From NCBI RefSeq assembly GCF_004346865.1, contig NZ_SMGR01000001.1, forward strand, positions 930,001-994,000: DNA of 64,000 nt, read 5' to 3'. The DNA comes from Shimia isoporae. GTDB lineage: Bacteria; Pseudomonadota; Alphaproteobacteria; Rhodobacterales; Rhodobacteraceae. The number at the start of each line of letters is the position of its first letter. Positions within the stretch are counted from its first letter, which is position 1. The notes under the pieces were generated by a model. It saw only the letters and a program-made list of their open reading frames with translations. It did no database searches and had not been told where the DNA came from. Below, piece by piece: positions 17,631-25,794 of the stretch. The translations under genes and the position numbers were made by a program.

Positions 17631-17894
17631 ATGCGGATATTGACTGGATTAATTGGCGTGATGTGGGCGACGGGGGCGGTGGCGCAGACGTCACAACCTG
17701 TTCTTATGACACCTACGGCTCCTTCTGGTCCGGCCTGCTACTATGCTGGCTTGGCGTATTCTCCGGCGTCGGTGGTCACGGTCGACGTACCATTTCGCCG
17801 CGAGAGCCCGACGGCGACACAAAAGCAGCTGCTGAAATGCGTAAAGCTCGAGGATGGCGAGACGTGGGGTTGGGAGCCACACACGATGGAATAG
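17631..17894 (+). CDS. small exported DUF1496-like protein
   Basis: 87 residues: a signal peptide (MRILTGLIGVMWATGAVA) followed by a short mature part with two Cys (ACYYAGLAYSPASVVTVD and LLKCVKLEDGETWGWEP). The CYY...AYSPG(A)-V...C...W pattern resembles DUF1496 proteins, which are small periplasmic proteins of unknown function; the two Cys may form a disulfide. GGAGG lies 9 bases before the ATG; the frame is open to 17592. Bounded by terminators on both sides, so it is a single-gene unit. Confidence 0.65.
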   Translation: MRILTGLIGVMWATGAVAQTSQPVLMTPTAPSGPACYYAGLAYSPASVVTVDVPFRRESPTATQKQLLKCVKLEDGETWGWEPHTME

Positions 17895-17916
17895 TCGGCC
17901 TCGGAGGTCGAAAAAG

Positions 17917-17944
17917 AACCCCGGCTTGAGCCGGGGTTTTTTTT
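17917..17944 (+). terminator. Rho-independent terminator after DUF1496-like gene
   Basis: A 7-bp perfect stem (CCCCGGC 17919-17925 with GCCGGGG 17930-17936), TTGA loop, eight T afterwards. An A run on the other side suggests it also serves the converging minus-strand gene that stops at 17947. Confidence 0.9.
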
Positions 17945-17946
17945 GT

Positions 17947-18348
17947 TCAGTCGGTTTGTTGCTCGCGTATGGGAAGCGATTGCAGAACCGCGAAGGCCAG
18001 TTCGATCGCAAGAAATCCCCAAAGTACAGGACTGGCGCCGTTGAGCAGAGCGTTGATCATCCATGCTGAAAATAGCCAGCGGCCGACAGCGTCATAACGT
18101 GCAAGTGCCGGATCGTTTTTGCGCAGTCGCAGAACCGACCAGACCAGAACCACAGTTCCAAAGAAGTTGGCAAAGAGCGTTGCATAGGCGTTGAGATCCG
18201 GAAGTGGCGCGAGGCCAAAAGCTGAGTGCGCGCCGCCAAGGGCGCTCCAGAATAGAGCGAGCGTGATCGGCGTGGCGTAGGGCCATGTCACGACAAGATC
18301 GTAGTAGGCCGAAAACCAGTAGATTTTCTGAAAGGTTGTCGGGGTCAT
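17947..18348 (-). CDS. four-helix membrane protein, MerR-controlled
   Basis: 133 residues with about four hydrophobic helices (YDLVVTWPYATPITLALFWSAL; YATLFANFFGTVVLVWSVL; YDAVGRWLFSAWMINALL; PVLWGFLAIELAFAVLQSL), so an inner-membrane protein. I do not recognise a named family. ATG 18348 has AAGGATG 5 bases upstream; the open frame extends to 18414, but that part runs through the promoter described at 18383-18414. It is divergent from the MerR gene and is the likely regulated target. Function unknown. Confidence 0.75.
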   Translation of the reverse strand: MTPTTFQKIYWFSAYYDLVVTWPYATPITLALFWSALGGAHSAFGLAPLPDLNAYATLFANFFGTVVLVWSVLRLRKNDPALARYDAVGRWLFSAWMINALLNGASPVLWGFLAIELAFAVLQSLPIREQQTD

Positions 18349-18382
18349 GGGTGCATCCTTTGCGTTGTTTTGGATGCCACGA

Positions 18383-18414
18383 TGTGTAAACCTTGGAGTT
18401 AGGTCCAAGGTCAA
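18383..18414 (-). promoter_or_regulatory. MerR-type promoter and operator
   Basis: An inverted repeat with 8-bp arms, ACCTTGGA (18390-18397) and TCCAAGGT (18404-18411), spacer GTTAGG. Read leftward, TTGACC (18414-18409) is a -35 and TTACAC/TACACA (18389-18383) a -10 at a spacing of 19 or 20 bases, with the palindrome filling the spacer. This over-long spacer is the hallmark of promoters activated by MerR proteins through DNA untwisting. It points at the membrane-protein gene starting at 18348. It also lies just before the MerR ATG (18426), allowing autoregulation. Confidence 0.75.
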
Positions 18415-18425
18415 GGAAGGAAATC

Positions 18426-18782
18426 ATGCGCATTGGTGTTTTGGCGGCAAAGACCGGCGTTAGCCGGGATGCGTTGCGGTTCTATGAGCGTGAAGGTTTG
18501 ATTTCTGCAGACAGGCATCAGAATGGTTACAGGGATTATCCGGACGGCGTCGTTGTTCTGGTCGGGTTGATCCGTCAGGCGCAGGCACTCGGATTTTCGC
18601 TGGCCGAAATTGGCGCTTTGTTAAAAGGGCTGGGAAGCGGGCTGTCGCAAACGGAGATCGAAGCGATCTTGCGCGAAAAGCTGGCAGAAATTGACGCGCG
18701 CATGAAGACGCTGGGCGAACTGCGTGCGGTAGTGGAGACGCGGTTGGCGGAGGCCTGTCCGCTTGGGGTGGGGAACCTCTAA
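18426..18782 (+). CDS. MerR family transcriptional regulator
   Basis: 118 residues. N-terminal winged helix-turn-helix (MRIGVLAAKTGVSRDALRFYEREGLI...NGYRDYP) and a dimerising coiled coil (about residues 75-110, LREKLAEIDARMKTLGELRAVVETRL). Only one Cys near the C-terminus (AEACPLG), so it lacks the Cys set of mercury, copper, zinc or SoxR sensors; it is closer to the stress/aldehyde-type branch. AAGGAAGG precedes the ATG. The stop overlaps the stop of the converging MDR oxidoreductase by 4 bases. Its operator is the palindrome at 18390-18411. Confidence 0.88.
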   Translation: MRIGVLAAKTGVSRDALRFYEREGLISADRHQNGYRDYPDGVVVLVGLIRQAQALGFSLAEIGALLKGLGSGLSQTEIEAILREKLAEIDARMKTLGELRAVVETRLAEACPLGVGNL

Positions 18783-19756
18783 GGCTCCAACACGAATTTC
18801 GCGGACGGACGACCGGTGCGTATTTCAGATAAACGTGCCGGCATGTCCTCGAAGGCGACGGTCCGGAACGACGGCACTGTAAGGTCTCCGCGCGTGAATG
18901 CCGCGTTGAAGTCATGACCTGCGCGCAAGAGCGTCATCTCGCCTTGAGGGCCATTGCGGTGGCCGGAACCGAGGGACAACTGGTGAAAGCTCAGGCCTTG
19001 CATGAACGGCTCCGGGTAAGAGGACGGGCGAACTTCATCCACGAGTGCAAGCATTTCGCCTTCGTAGCCAAGGCACTGAGCCGCGAGGATATCTCCCCCC
19101 ATGCCAACTGTATCAAATGCCCGAGCGACGCCGTCGGGGCAAATGGCGCGTACGGCTTCGGGAATGTTTGGCGTTGTGCGGTAGTTTATTGTGTGGGTCG
19201 CGCCGGATGCTCGCGCGGCAGAATCTGTGTTTTCCGAACAGGTTGCGATGATTGGATGTGCACCAACCATGCGCGCAATTTGAATCGCGAAAAGGCCGAC
19301 GGCACCCGCGCCATTGATAAAAATGGGCATGTCTTTGGCGACGCGCAGCTTATCTAGCATGGCACGCCAGGCAGTCCATCCCGTACAAGGTGTTGCCGCG
19401 GCAGTTGCCGAAGGCAAATCCGGATGCGCAACCAGCGTTGCAGCCTTGTGGGTGGCAAACTCGGCAAAACCGCCATTCGGGCGAAACATGTTGCCGTGGT
19501 AAAGAACGCGGTCTCCGACTCGCCATTCGGTGACGCCTGCGCCGACGGCATCGATCGTGCCAGAAACATCGAGCCCGCCAACCCAAGTGTCGGACATATC
19601 CACGGCAGCGTCTTTCCATAGGTCAATCTTGGCATCCACGGGATTAAGACCGCAGGCAGCGACTTTGACACGTACTTCGCCGTCAGACACGGCGGGAACA
19701 GGGAGATCGCGAAGGGAAAAGCGGTCGCTGGAAGGATCAAATGCGATGGCGCGCAT
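18779..19756 (-). CDS. MDR-family NADPH:quinone reductase-like oxidoreductase
   Basis: 325 residues, medium-chain dehydrogenase/reductase fold without the structural-zinc Cys cluster. Seen: GroES-like N-terminal domain (AACGLNPVDAKIDLWK, GLDVSGTIDAVGAGVTEWRVGDRVLYHG), then a Rossmann domain with the nucleotide loop INGAGAVGLFAIQIARMVGAHPIIAT. The catalytic zinc ligands of alcohol dehydrogenases are not in place, which fits quinone oxidoreductase/zeta-crystallin relatives. ATG 19756 starts MRAIAFDPSSDRF; the frame is open a further 49 codons upstream without a ribosome site. Convergent with merR, so possibly part of the same stress response, though no shared promoter is visible. Confidence 0.85.
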   Translation of the reverse strand: MRAIAFDPSSDRFSLRDLPVPAVSDGEVRVKVAACGLNPVDAKIDLWKDAAVDMSDTWVGGLDVSGTIDAVGAGVTEWRVGDRVLYHGNMFRPNGGFAEFATHKAATLVAHPDLPSATAAATPCTGWTAWRAMLDKLRVAKDMPIFINGAGAVGLFAIQIARMVGAHPIIATCSENTDSAARASGATHTINYRTTPNIPEAVRAICPDGVARAFDTVGMGGDILAAQCLGYEGEMLALVDEVRPSSYPEPFMQGLSFHQLSLGSGHRNGPQGEMTLLRAGHDFNAAFTRGDLTVPSFRTVAFEDMPARLSEIRTGRPSAKFVLEP

Positions 19757-19918
19757 GCTGGGCCTCGTAAATCTATAACTCAAATCACCCGTTTTATTTA
19801 GCACTGCAAGATCGCGAAACCCAAGAACAACCAACGGTCGACCGCCGCACCTCAGGGAGGTAATTGGCCTTTTGATCCGGTGGGTGTATATCGGTGCAAA
19901 CAAAAGGCCGGAGCAGAC

Positions 19919-21208
19919 ATGGCAGGCACGACAGCGCCGTTTTCACGTTTTGAATGGATGATCGCCTGGCGGTATTTGCGTGCGCGCAAAGCTGAAGGCG
20001 GGGTCAGCACAATGACCTGGATCAGCCTGATTGGCATCACTCTTGCGGTGTTTGCATTGATCGCGACCTTGGCTGTCAGGGCCGGGTTTCGGGCAGAGTT
20101 TGTTGACACCATTCTGGGCGCAAATGCCCATGTGACGGTGTATCAGACCGGCGAAGTGAGCGAAGCGACGGGACGGATAGATCGCTCGATTTCCGAATAT
20201 GAAGCGATGGCTGAGCGGTTGCGTAATGTCGAAGGAGTTACGCGGGCCGCGCCTTTGGTGAAGGGGCAGGTCATGGCGAACCTGCGCCAGAGAAATGCGG
20301 GTGTTGAGGTCTTTGGCATTCGGGCAGAGAACCTTGCGGAGTTGCCAAGGATTGCCGATCCGGAGACCAGTGACGGCGATATCGCACGATTCGAAGAGGG
20401 GATTGCGATTGGCAGTGGCGTGGCGAGAGAATTGGGCGTCATGGTCGGGGACAAAATTAAGATCATCTCTCCGAACGGTGTAAAGACGGCTTTTGGAACT
20501 TCGCCACGGATCAATGCTTACGAGGTGGTCTATATCTTCAGCGCGGGGCGCTATGACATTGATCGCACACGGGTCTATTTGCCTTTTGCCGAAGCTCAGG
20601 CGTTTTTCAACCGCGAAGGGGTTGCTGACGAGATCGAGGTGATGATCACCGCACCGGAAGAGGTGGAGAAGATGCTTGTACCGTTGATGCAGGCGGGTGG
20701 CGATCGCGCGCTGGTGTGGACTTGGAAAGATGCATCGGGCGGGTTTCTGCGAGCTCTTGAAGTGGAAGACAACGTGATGTTCATCATTCTGTCGATCCTC
20801 GTTCTGATCGCGACAATGAACATTGTGTCGGGATTGATTATGCTTGTGAAAAACAAGGGGCGCGATATCGGAATTTTGCGCACGGTTGGTTTGACCGAAG
20901 GTTCGGTGTTGCGCGTATTTTTCATCTGTGGCGCCTTCACCGGCACTCTCGGAACAATACTGGGCGTACTGCTTGGATGCCTGTTTGCGCTCTATATCGA
21001 TCCGATTTTCTCATTTGTGAATGCAATGATGGGCGGCGGCGTCTGGGACCCAACCATACGCGGGATCTATCATTTGCCGGCCAAGTTGGAGATGGGGGAC
21101 GTCGTGACAGCCATGACGTTGTCATTAGGGTTGTCATTTGTGGTGACAATTTTCCCAGCGCGCCGTGCGGCGCGGATGAACCCGGTAGAGGCGCTGCGTT
21201 ATGAGTGA
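19919..21208 (+). CDS. lolC: lipoprotein-releasing ABC permease LolC/E
   Basis: 429 residues, inner-membrane subunit of the Lol lipoprotein-sorting exporter. One N-terminal helix ([24 protein letters not shown]), a large periplasmic MacB-like domain (about 60-260, with [22 protein letters not shown]), then three C-terminal helices ([85 protein letters not shown]). The FtsX/DUF214 C-terminal motif is complete. GGAG precedes ATG 19919. It overlaps lolD by 8 bases. There is one permease gene rather than separate lolC and lolE, so the permease probably forms a homodimer. Confidence 0.93.
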   Translation: MAGTTAPFSRFEWMIAWRYLRARKAEGGVSTMTWISLIGITLAVFALIATLAVRAGFRAEFVDTILGANAHVTVYQTGEVSEATGRIDRSISEYEAMAERLRNVEGVTRAAPLVKGQVMANLRQRNAGVEVFGIRAENLAELPRIADPETSDGDIARFEEGIAIGSGVARELGVMVGDKIKIISPNGVKTAFGTSPRINAYEVVYIFSAGRYDIDRTRVYLPFAEAQAFFNREGVADEIEVMITAPEEVEKMLVPLMQAGGDRALVWTWKDASGGFLRALEVEDNVMFIILSILVLIATMNIVSGLIMLVKNKGRDIGILRTVGLTEGSVLRVFFICGAFTGTLGTILGVLLGCLFALYIDPIFSFVNAMMGGGVWDPTIRGIYHLPAKLEMGDVVTAMTLSLGLSFVVTIFPARRAARMNPVEALRYE

Positions 21209-21884
21209 TGTCACGTTGCGCCTCAATGGCGTCGAGAAATTTTATAACAAGGGCTTGGCCAACGAAGTGCATGTGCTGCGCGGTGTTGATCTGGCGCTGA
21301 ATGCGGGCGAGATGGTCGCACTGGTTGCACCTTCCGGCGCAGGTAAATCCACCTTGTTGCACATTGCCGGACTGCTGGACACGCCAGACGCGGGGGAGGT
21401 CTCGGTTGGCGGTGACGTGTTGAGCGGCCGGACGGACCGTCGGCGCACAAACGCACGACGTCGCGACATCGGCTTCGTCTATCAATTTCATCATTTGTTG
21501 CCTGAATTCAGCGCCTTGGAAAACATAGCCTTGCCGCAGATGGCCAATGGAGTTGCAAAGGCAGCAGCCGAGATCCGTGGCTTGGAGTTGCTTGGCAAAG
21601 TCGGGGTCGACCATCGCGCGGGACATCGACCCGCAGCGTTGTCGGGCGGAGAACAGCAGCGGGTGGCCTTTTGTCGGGCTTTGGCAAACGCGCCGCGCGT
21701 GATGTTGGCGGACGAGCCCACGGGTAACCTTGATCCCGGGACATCGGATCAGGTGTTTGAGGCGCTAATGGAGCTGGTGCGTGGCACCGGTTTGTCAGCG
21801 CTCGTAGCGACACACAATCTTGATCTGGCAGCACGGATGGATCGGGTTGTGCGGCTTGAGGACGGGGTTTTGGTGCAAGGGTGA
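21201..21884 (+). CDS. lolD: lipoprotein-releasing ABC ATPase LolD
   Basis: 227-residue ABC ATPase. Walker [10 protein letters not shown] (residues 43-51, with Ala where Gly is usual), Q loop [16 protein letters not shown] (the LolD-characteristic FHHLLPEF), signature [15 protein letters not shown], Walker [14 protein letters not shown] loop VATHNLD. It powers extraction of outer-membrane lipoproteins toward LolA. Its ATG lies inside the last codons of lolC (8-base overlap), so the pair is translationally coupled. Confidence 0.95.
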   Translation: MSDVTLRLNGVEKFYNKGLANEVHVLRGVDLALNAGEMVALVAPSGAGKSTLLHIAGLLDTPDAGEVSVGGDVLSGRTDRRRTNARRRDIGFVYQFHHLLPEFSALENIALPQMANGVAKAAAEIRGLELLGKVGVDHRAGHRPAALSGGEQQRVAFCRALANAPRVMLADEPTGNLDPGTSDQVFEALMELVRGTGLSALVATHNLDLAARMDRVVRLEDGVLVQG

Positions 21885-21943
21885 ACAGCGCGTCTGCGTG
21901 ACCGTAGGATTGCCTTGTAGCCTCTGGCGTGGAAGCCTGAGGC

Positions 21944-22963
21944 ATGACCAATGAATTATCCACTCAGGAAGATCAGTCCGGCGCGGCGAAGCGGCGCGCA
22001 AAAGGCGAGTTTGTGCGCGGTGTGAGCGGTTTCCGGCATGCCATCGGTGATCCGGAATTCCCGCCGGAACCGGGACGTTATCATCTTTTCGTTTCCCTGA
22101 ATTGCCCATGGTGCCATCGCGTTACCTTGGCGCGCTCGGTCCTCGGTTTGCAAAACAGCATTTCCATGGACGTCGCTTTTCCAAACAGGACAGGCGAAGA
22201 TGATCCGGTAGGGCCAAACCTTTGGGAGTTCAATCCGGACCGGGTGGCGACTTTGACGGGGCAAGGGCTACCGGAATGTACGTGGGAAACCGGTACCGGT
22301 GAATGCCTTCGGCTGGCCAAGCAGATATACCAGCGGGAAGGGTCACATGAGCAATCCGTGCCGATCCTTTACGACAAGGTTGCGGGGCGCATTGTGAACA
22401 ACGAAAGCGCCGAAATATTGAGGATGCTCGATCGGCATGCGGCGGCGCTTGGTGGAAACCAAGCTGAACGAACAAAGCTTTTGCCGGAGTCAATTGAGGC
22501 TGAAATCGATGCGCTCAATGAGCGGGTTTATGTTGCGATCAACAACGGAGCCTACAAGGCGGGTTTTTCCTCGGATCAAGCAGTCTATGCCAAGGCTTAC
22601 GACGCCTATTTCGAAACGCTGGCGTTCCTTGAAGACCTGTTGGCGGACGGACGTCAGTTTCTGACGGGCGCGAAATTCACCGAAGCAGACCTGCGCTTGT
22701 TTCCGACCCTCTTCCGGCATGATCCGGTGTATTATGTGAGGATGAAATTGAATGGGGCGCGTATCCTAGATTACCCACATTTGTGGCGGTGGCTGTGCCG
22801 CGTTTATGCTATCGAGGGGGTCGCGGAAGCGAGTTCTCTTGTCCATTGCCGGCAAGGGTATTTCGGGCGGTCATGGAACGGGGTGGTGCCACTAGGACCT
22901 CTAAAGCCGATGTCTTATCCAGAGGCTTATTTGCATCCCGAACTTTCGGATCAAGGCACGTAG
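21944..22963 (+). CDS. glutathionyl-hydroquinone reductase (xi-class GST)
   Basis: 339 residues with a thioredoxin-like N-terminal domain and a helical C-terminal domain. The catalytic CPWC (Cys54 and Cys57 in LFVSLNCPWCHRVTLARSVLGL) is the mark of xi/omega-like GSTs (YqjG/EcmB, PcpF) that reduce glutathionyl-hydroquinones. DLWEFN-type and VPILYDKVAGRIVNNESAEILRML glutathione-site segments and the LRLFPTLFRHDPVYYVRMKLN block are present. It would salvage glutathionylated quinones in the cytosol. The 3' end overlaps the convergent thioesterase by 13 bases. Confidence 0.92.
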   Translation: MTNELSTQEDQSGAAKRRAKGEFVRGVSGFRHAIGDPEFPPEPGRYHLFVSLNCPWCHRVTLARSVLGLQNSISMDVAFPNRTGEDDPVGPNLWEFNPDRVATLTGQGLPECTWETGTGECLRLAKQIYQREGSHEQSVPILYDKVAGRIVNNESAEILRMLDRHAAALGGNQAERTKLLPESIEAEIDALNERVYVAINNGAYKAGFSSDQAVYAKAYDAYFETLAFLEDLLADGRQFLTGAKFTEADLRLFPTLFRHDPVYYVRMKLNGARILDYPHLWRWLCRVYAIEGVAEASSLVHCRQGYFGRSWNGVVPLGPLKPMSYPEAYLHPELSDQGT

Positions 22964-23361
22964 AATGTCGCAGTGGCGGTTGCGACGGCTTTGTCCGAAG
23001 GCAGGGCAACCATCGTGGCACGAGCAAAGATCAGGGCCTTGCCTGCGCGGATGATTTCGGCCTCGCAACGAATTGTGTCACCAGTGCCCGGTCGCAGAAA
23101 CTGTGTGTCCAGATTGGTGGTCGCGACCGGTTTGAAACCGTCCATGTGACCAAAGCAGGCGAAGACCATAGCGGTGTCCGCCATGGCGGCCAGTGCTTGT
23201 CCAGAAATGATGCCCCCCATACGGGCGAGGTCTTCGGTAATGGGCATGGTCAGCGTGGCGCCAGCGGTCGAGATATCGGTGATCGTCAAATTCAGAGCTC
23301 TAACCCACGGCGCGAAACCCGTGGGTAGAAACGCTTGGGCGTCGGCTGCGGTGAGGGGCAT
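22951..23361 (-). CDS. PaaI-type hotdog thioesterase
   Basis: 136-residue single hotdog-fold acyl-CoA thioesterase. The conserved stretch GGIISGQALAAMADTAMVFACFGH carries the helix with the catalytic Asp position typical of PaaI/4-hydroxybenzoyl-CoA thioesterase relatives, followed by TTNLDTQFLRPG and ALIFARATMVA. It ends inside the converging reductase gene (13-base overlap of coding ends). The substrate is not evident. Confidence 0.85.
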   Translation of the reverse strand: MPLTAADAQAFLPTGFAPWVRALNLTITDISTAGATLTMPITEDLARMGGIISGQALAAMADTAMVFACFGHMDGFKPVATTNLDTQFLRPGTGDTIRCEAEIIRAGKALIFARATMVALPSDKAVATATATFYVP

Positions 23362-23513
23362 GGAATAGCTCCGGAAATCATTGCGTCAAAATGCCTAAGA
23401 TGCCGGAACAGCAAGTGACTGTCACCACTTTTGCTGTCCGTTCTCAACGGGTGGTCCCAGTATGGCAGGAGTGTTCGGGTTTTTTCTGCTCTGGCCTGAT
23501 GCCAGTTTCGCAA

Positions 23514-23544
23514 CAAAAAAAACGCGGCCCAAAGGGACCGCGTT
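23514..23544 (-). terminator. Rho-independent terminator after cold-shock gene
   Basis: On the minus strand: arm AACGCGG + ACC-side bulge pairing with its complement (23521-23530 against 23534-23544, one bulged base), 3-base loop, then seven T's (A's at 23514-23520). It lies 24 bases past the stop of the cold-shock gene. Confidence 0.88.
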
Positions 23545-23567
23545 CGAGCAAATCTTTTGAGATCAGC

Positions 23568-23774
23568 TTATGCCAGGGCGAGATTGGTCGCGGATTCGCG
23601 TCCGTCGCGGCCTGCCTCGATGTCGAAAGTGACTTTCTGGTTGTCAGCCAGACCGGTGAGACCGGAGCGCTCAACTGCGGAAATGTGTACGAACACATCT
23701 TTGCTGCCGCCGTCGGGTGCGATGAAGCCAAAACCTTTGGTTGAGTTGAACCATTTTACGGTGCCAGTAGCCAT
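23568..23774 (-). CDS. CspA-family cold-shock protein
   Basis: 68-residue single cold-shock domain. RNP1 KGFGFI and RNP2 VFVHI are intact, starting MATGTVKWFNSTKG, so it should bind single-stranded RNA/DNA and melt mRNA structure. The region upstream (23775-23992) has no gene and is long enough for the extended 5' leader typical of csp genes; I cannot confirm a cold-responsive fold. Whether it is cold-induced or constitutive is unknown. Confidence 0.95.
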   Translation of the reverse strand: MATGTVKWFNSTKGFGFIAPDGGSKDVFVHISAVERSGLTGLADNQKVTFDIEAGRDGRESATNLALA

Positions 23775-23992
23775 TCCGTATTCTCCTATATGTGTCCTGT
23801 CCGCGGTATGCGACAGCTCGGCGTGGTCGGTCTGAATCGAAAGACTGAACGCCGTTTAAAGGGAGACAGTGGTCGACAAGAAAAACGTCTGCGAGCGGCA
23901 CTTAAGCCCGACAACAGGGAGATTCAAGTGCCTTTACGGCTTCTGATTTTAGATTTGGCAACAGATTGTTCCGCAACATATGTTATTTCGCC

Positions 23993-24655
23993 TCAAAGGC
24001 TCGTCGCCAGCACACGGCTGATTTCGGTGAGGGAACGGCCGGATTGGTCCATCCAGATATTGAAGGCTTCCTGAACCTTTTTCATGGCGCTTTTGGAGGT
24101 CGGTTGCTTGTCGATTACCCCCTCGGCGATCAGGCGGGCGACCACATCGCGTGACAAGATAAAGCTGTCTTTGCCGAGAAAGCGCAGGCTGTATTGACCC
24201 GTGTTGCCGCCGATCCTTGAGCCGCCTTTCTTCATAAATTCCAATAGTCCGACGTAGTCTGTGGAGGGCCAGCCCCCGAGCACCCGACCGGCGCCGCCGT
24301 CGTCGCGCAGGGATTGCAGAAAATGGGCGTTGTCCATCACCGTGCGGATCTTTGGCCCATTGCGGACAATGCCCTTGTCGCTCATCAGGCGATCCATGTC
24401 CTCGTCATGCATGAAGGCGCAGCGGTCGACGTCAAAGCCGTGAAAGGCGGCTTCGAAACCTTCCCATTTGTTTTCGATAACCTTCCAATTGAAGCCCGCT
24501 TGAAACACGCCTTTGGTGAATTGCGCGAGCCAGCGGTCCTCGGGGATTTGGGCGAGGTCTTCGGCGGACTTGGGTTTGTCCAACATGGCTTCGAGCGCGT
24601 CGGCACCGCCTTTGCGCTCGGCGGAAATGGCAAAGAGGTCGTCGAAAGTTCGCAT
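23993..24655 (-). CDS. DNA-3-methyladenine glycosylase I family
   Basis: 220 residues, Tag-like helix-hairpin-helix glycosylase fold. Seen: FDDLFAISAERKGG at the start, RWLAQFTKGVFQAGFNWKVIENKWEGFEAAFHGFDVD (the Tag-type substrate pocket region), and MSDKGIVRNGPKIRTVMDNAHF (helix-hairpin-helix-like). The zinc-binding N-terminal Cys and C-terminal His/Cys of classical Tag are not obvious. ATG 24655 has GGAAAAAG upstream; the frame stays open to 24868 without support. Likely removes 3-methyladenine from DNA; it could be a divergent member with another base. Confidence 0.8.
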   Translation of the reverse strand: MRTFDDLFAISAERKGGADALEAMLDKPKSAEDLAQIPEDRWLAQFTKGVFQAGFNWKVIENKWEGFEAAFHGFDVDRCAFMHDEDMDRLMSDKGIVRNGPKIRTVMDNAHFLQSLRDDGGAGRVLGGWPSTDYVGLLEFMKKGGSRIGGNTGQYSLRFLGKDSFILSRDVVARLIAEGVIDKQPTSKSAMKKVQEAFNIWMDQSGRSLTEISRVLATSL

Positions 24656-25026
24656 AGCTTTTTCCAAGTGGTGCGGTCTCCGGCGAGTATGTTTGCATCG
24701 AACCTCAAAAATCCAGTGGAGATGTGGTTTGTATACGATCCACAGTAGGCTCAGAAATGCGACAGTGCCGGTCGAGATCGTTCGTGTGCCGGTCAACGCG
24801 GCTCTAAGGCTATGGAAGAAACGCTTCCAATCTGATGCACCAATGCGACAGACAAGTCCGCAACGCACTTCGTGACCTTACGTGCTCTCGCAGGCTTTAC
24901 CCGTCCTTAACTCAAAAATCATTAGGTGGTCTTGCAGCCCCCAAAGCCCGCTACTAAGACTCTGTGGGAGAGGTTTCGCGTGCGGAACCGCACAGCTGCA
25001 ACCAAAGCGACAACAGGCAGGCGATT
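24656..25026. other. divergent intergenic region before clpP
   Basis: 371 bases between the glycosylase (leftward) and clpP (rightward). No credible gene. The 9-mer GTGCCGGTC occurs twice, at 24765 and 24786, exactly 21 bases apart. Close to clpP the run CTTGCAGCCCCC (about 24929-24940) faintly resembles a heat-shock promoter, but the spacing to a -10 is not right, so I do not call one. Confidence 0.35.
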
Positions 25027-25659
25027 ATGAACGATCCGTTTGAGACCTATATGAACACCCTCGTGCCCATGGTGGTGGAACAGACCAGCCGTGGCGAACG
25101 CGCCTACGATATTTTCTCGCGCCTGCTGAAAGAGCGCATCATTTTCCTCAACGGTCCGGTGCATGACGGTATGTCCTCGCTGATCGTGGCGCAGCTCTTG
25201 CATCTTGAGGCGGAAAACCCGTCCAAAGAGATCAGCATGTATATCAACAGCCCGGGTGGCGTGGTGACTTCTGGTCTGTCGATCTACGACACGATGCAAT
25301 ACATCAAACCGAAGGTGAGCACGCTGGTGATTGGTCAGGCGGCCTCAATGGGCTCCTTGCTGCTGACAGCCGGTGAGGCTGGCATGCGCTTCAGCCTGCC
25401 AAACTCCCGCGTGATGGTGCACCAGCCGTCCGGTGGCTATCAGGGTCAGGCAACCGACATCATGATCCACGCGGAAGAGACGCTCAAATTGAAGAAGCGC
25501 CTGAACGAGATTTACGTGAAGCACACCGGTCGCACCTATGAGGAGGTGGAAGCTGGTCTTGAGCGCGATAACTTCATGAGCCCGGAAGAAGCCAAGGAGT
25601 GGGGTTTGATTGACGAGATTGTCGAGAACCGCGCTAAGGGCGACGACGAAGAAAGTTAA
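25027..25659 (+). CDS. clpP: ATP-dependent Clp protease proteolytic subunit
   Basis: 210 residues, the usual size. Serine peptidase triad in order: Ser107 (GQAASMGS), His132 (VMVHQPSGG) and Asp181 (LERDNFMS). The [16 protein letters not shown] and INSPGGVV handle and strand motifs are present. It forms the double-heptamer protease chamber with ClpX or ClpA in the cytosol. ATG 25027 is chosen; the frame opens at 24964. clpX follows on the same strand after 135 bases that include a hairpin, so the two may be read together with separate control. Confidence 0.97.
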   Translation: MNDPFETYMNTLVPMVVEQTSRGERAYDIFSRLLKERIIFLNGPVHDGMSSLIVAQLLHLEAENPSKEISMYINSPGGVVTSGLSIYDTMQYIKPKVSTLVIGQAASMGSLLLTAGEAGMRFSLPNSRVMVHQPSGGYQGQATDIMIHAEETLKLKKRLNEIYVKHTGRTYEEVEAGLERDNFMSPEEAKEWGLIDEIVENRAKGDDEES

Positions 25660-25668
25660 GAATTTGGG

Positions 25669-25702
25669 AGTGTCCGTAGGGTCGTAAACCTTGACGGACA
25701 CT
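25669..25702 (+). other. hairpin between clpP and clpX
   Basis: Perfect 9-bp arms AGTGTCCGT (25669-25677) and ACGGACACT (25694-25702), with AGG/CCT able to extend the stem inward. Only TTC follows, so termination should be partial at best. Begins 10 bases after the clpP stop. Confidence 0.55.
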
Positions 25703-25794
25703 TTCGCATTGTACCCGTTTGGCGGCTGACTTAAGCTGACTGAAACGCGGGTTGTCCCAAGGTTGGGACGGGTAGCAGGCCTGAAAGGGAAGAC

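Noticed and set aside
24765-24794. 9-base direct repeat GTGCCGGTC at 21-base spacing
   Set aside because: Two copies of a short GC-rich word in 370 bases is too weak for an operator call.
24925-24960. Heat-shock promoter ahead of clpP
   Set aside because: CTTGCAG and CCCCC hints exist, but the spacing to a -10 does not fit the sigma-32 pattern.
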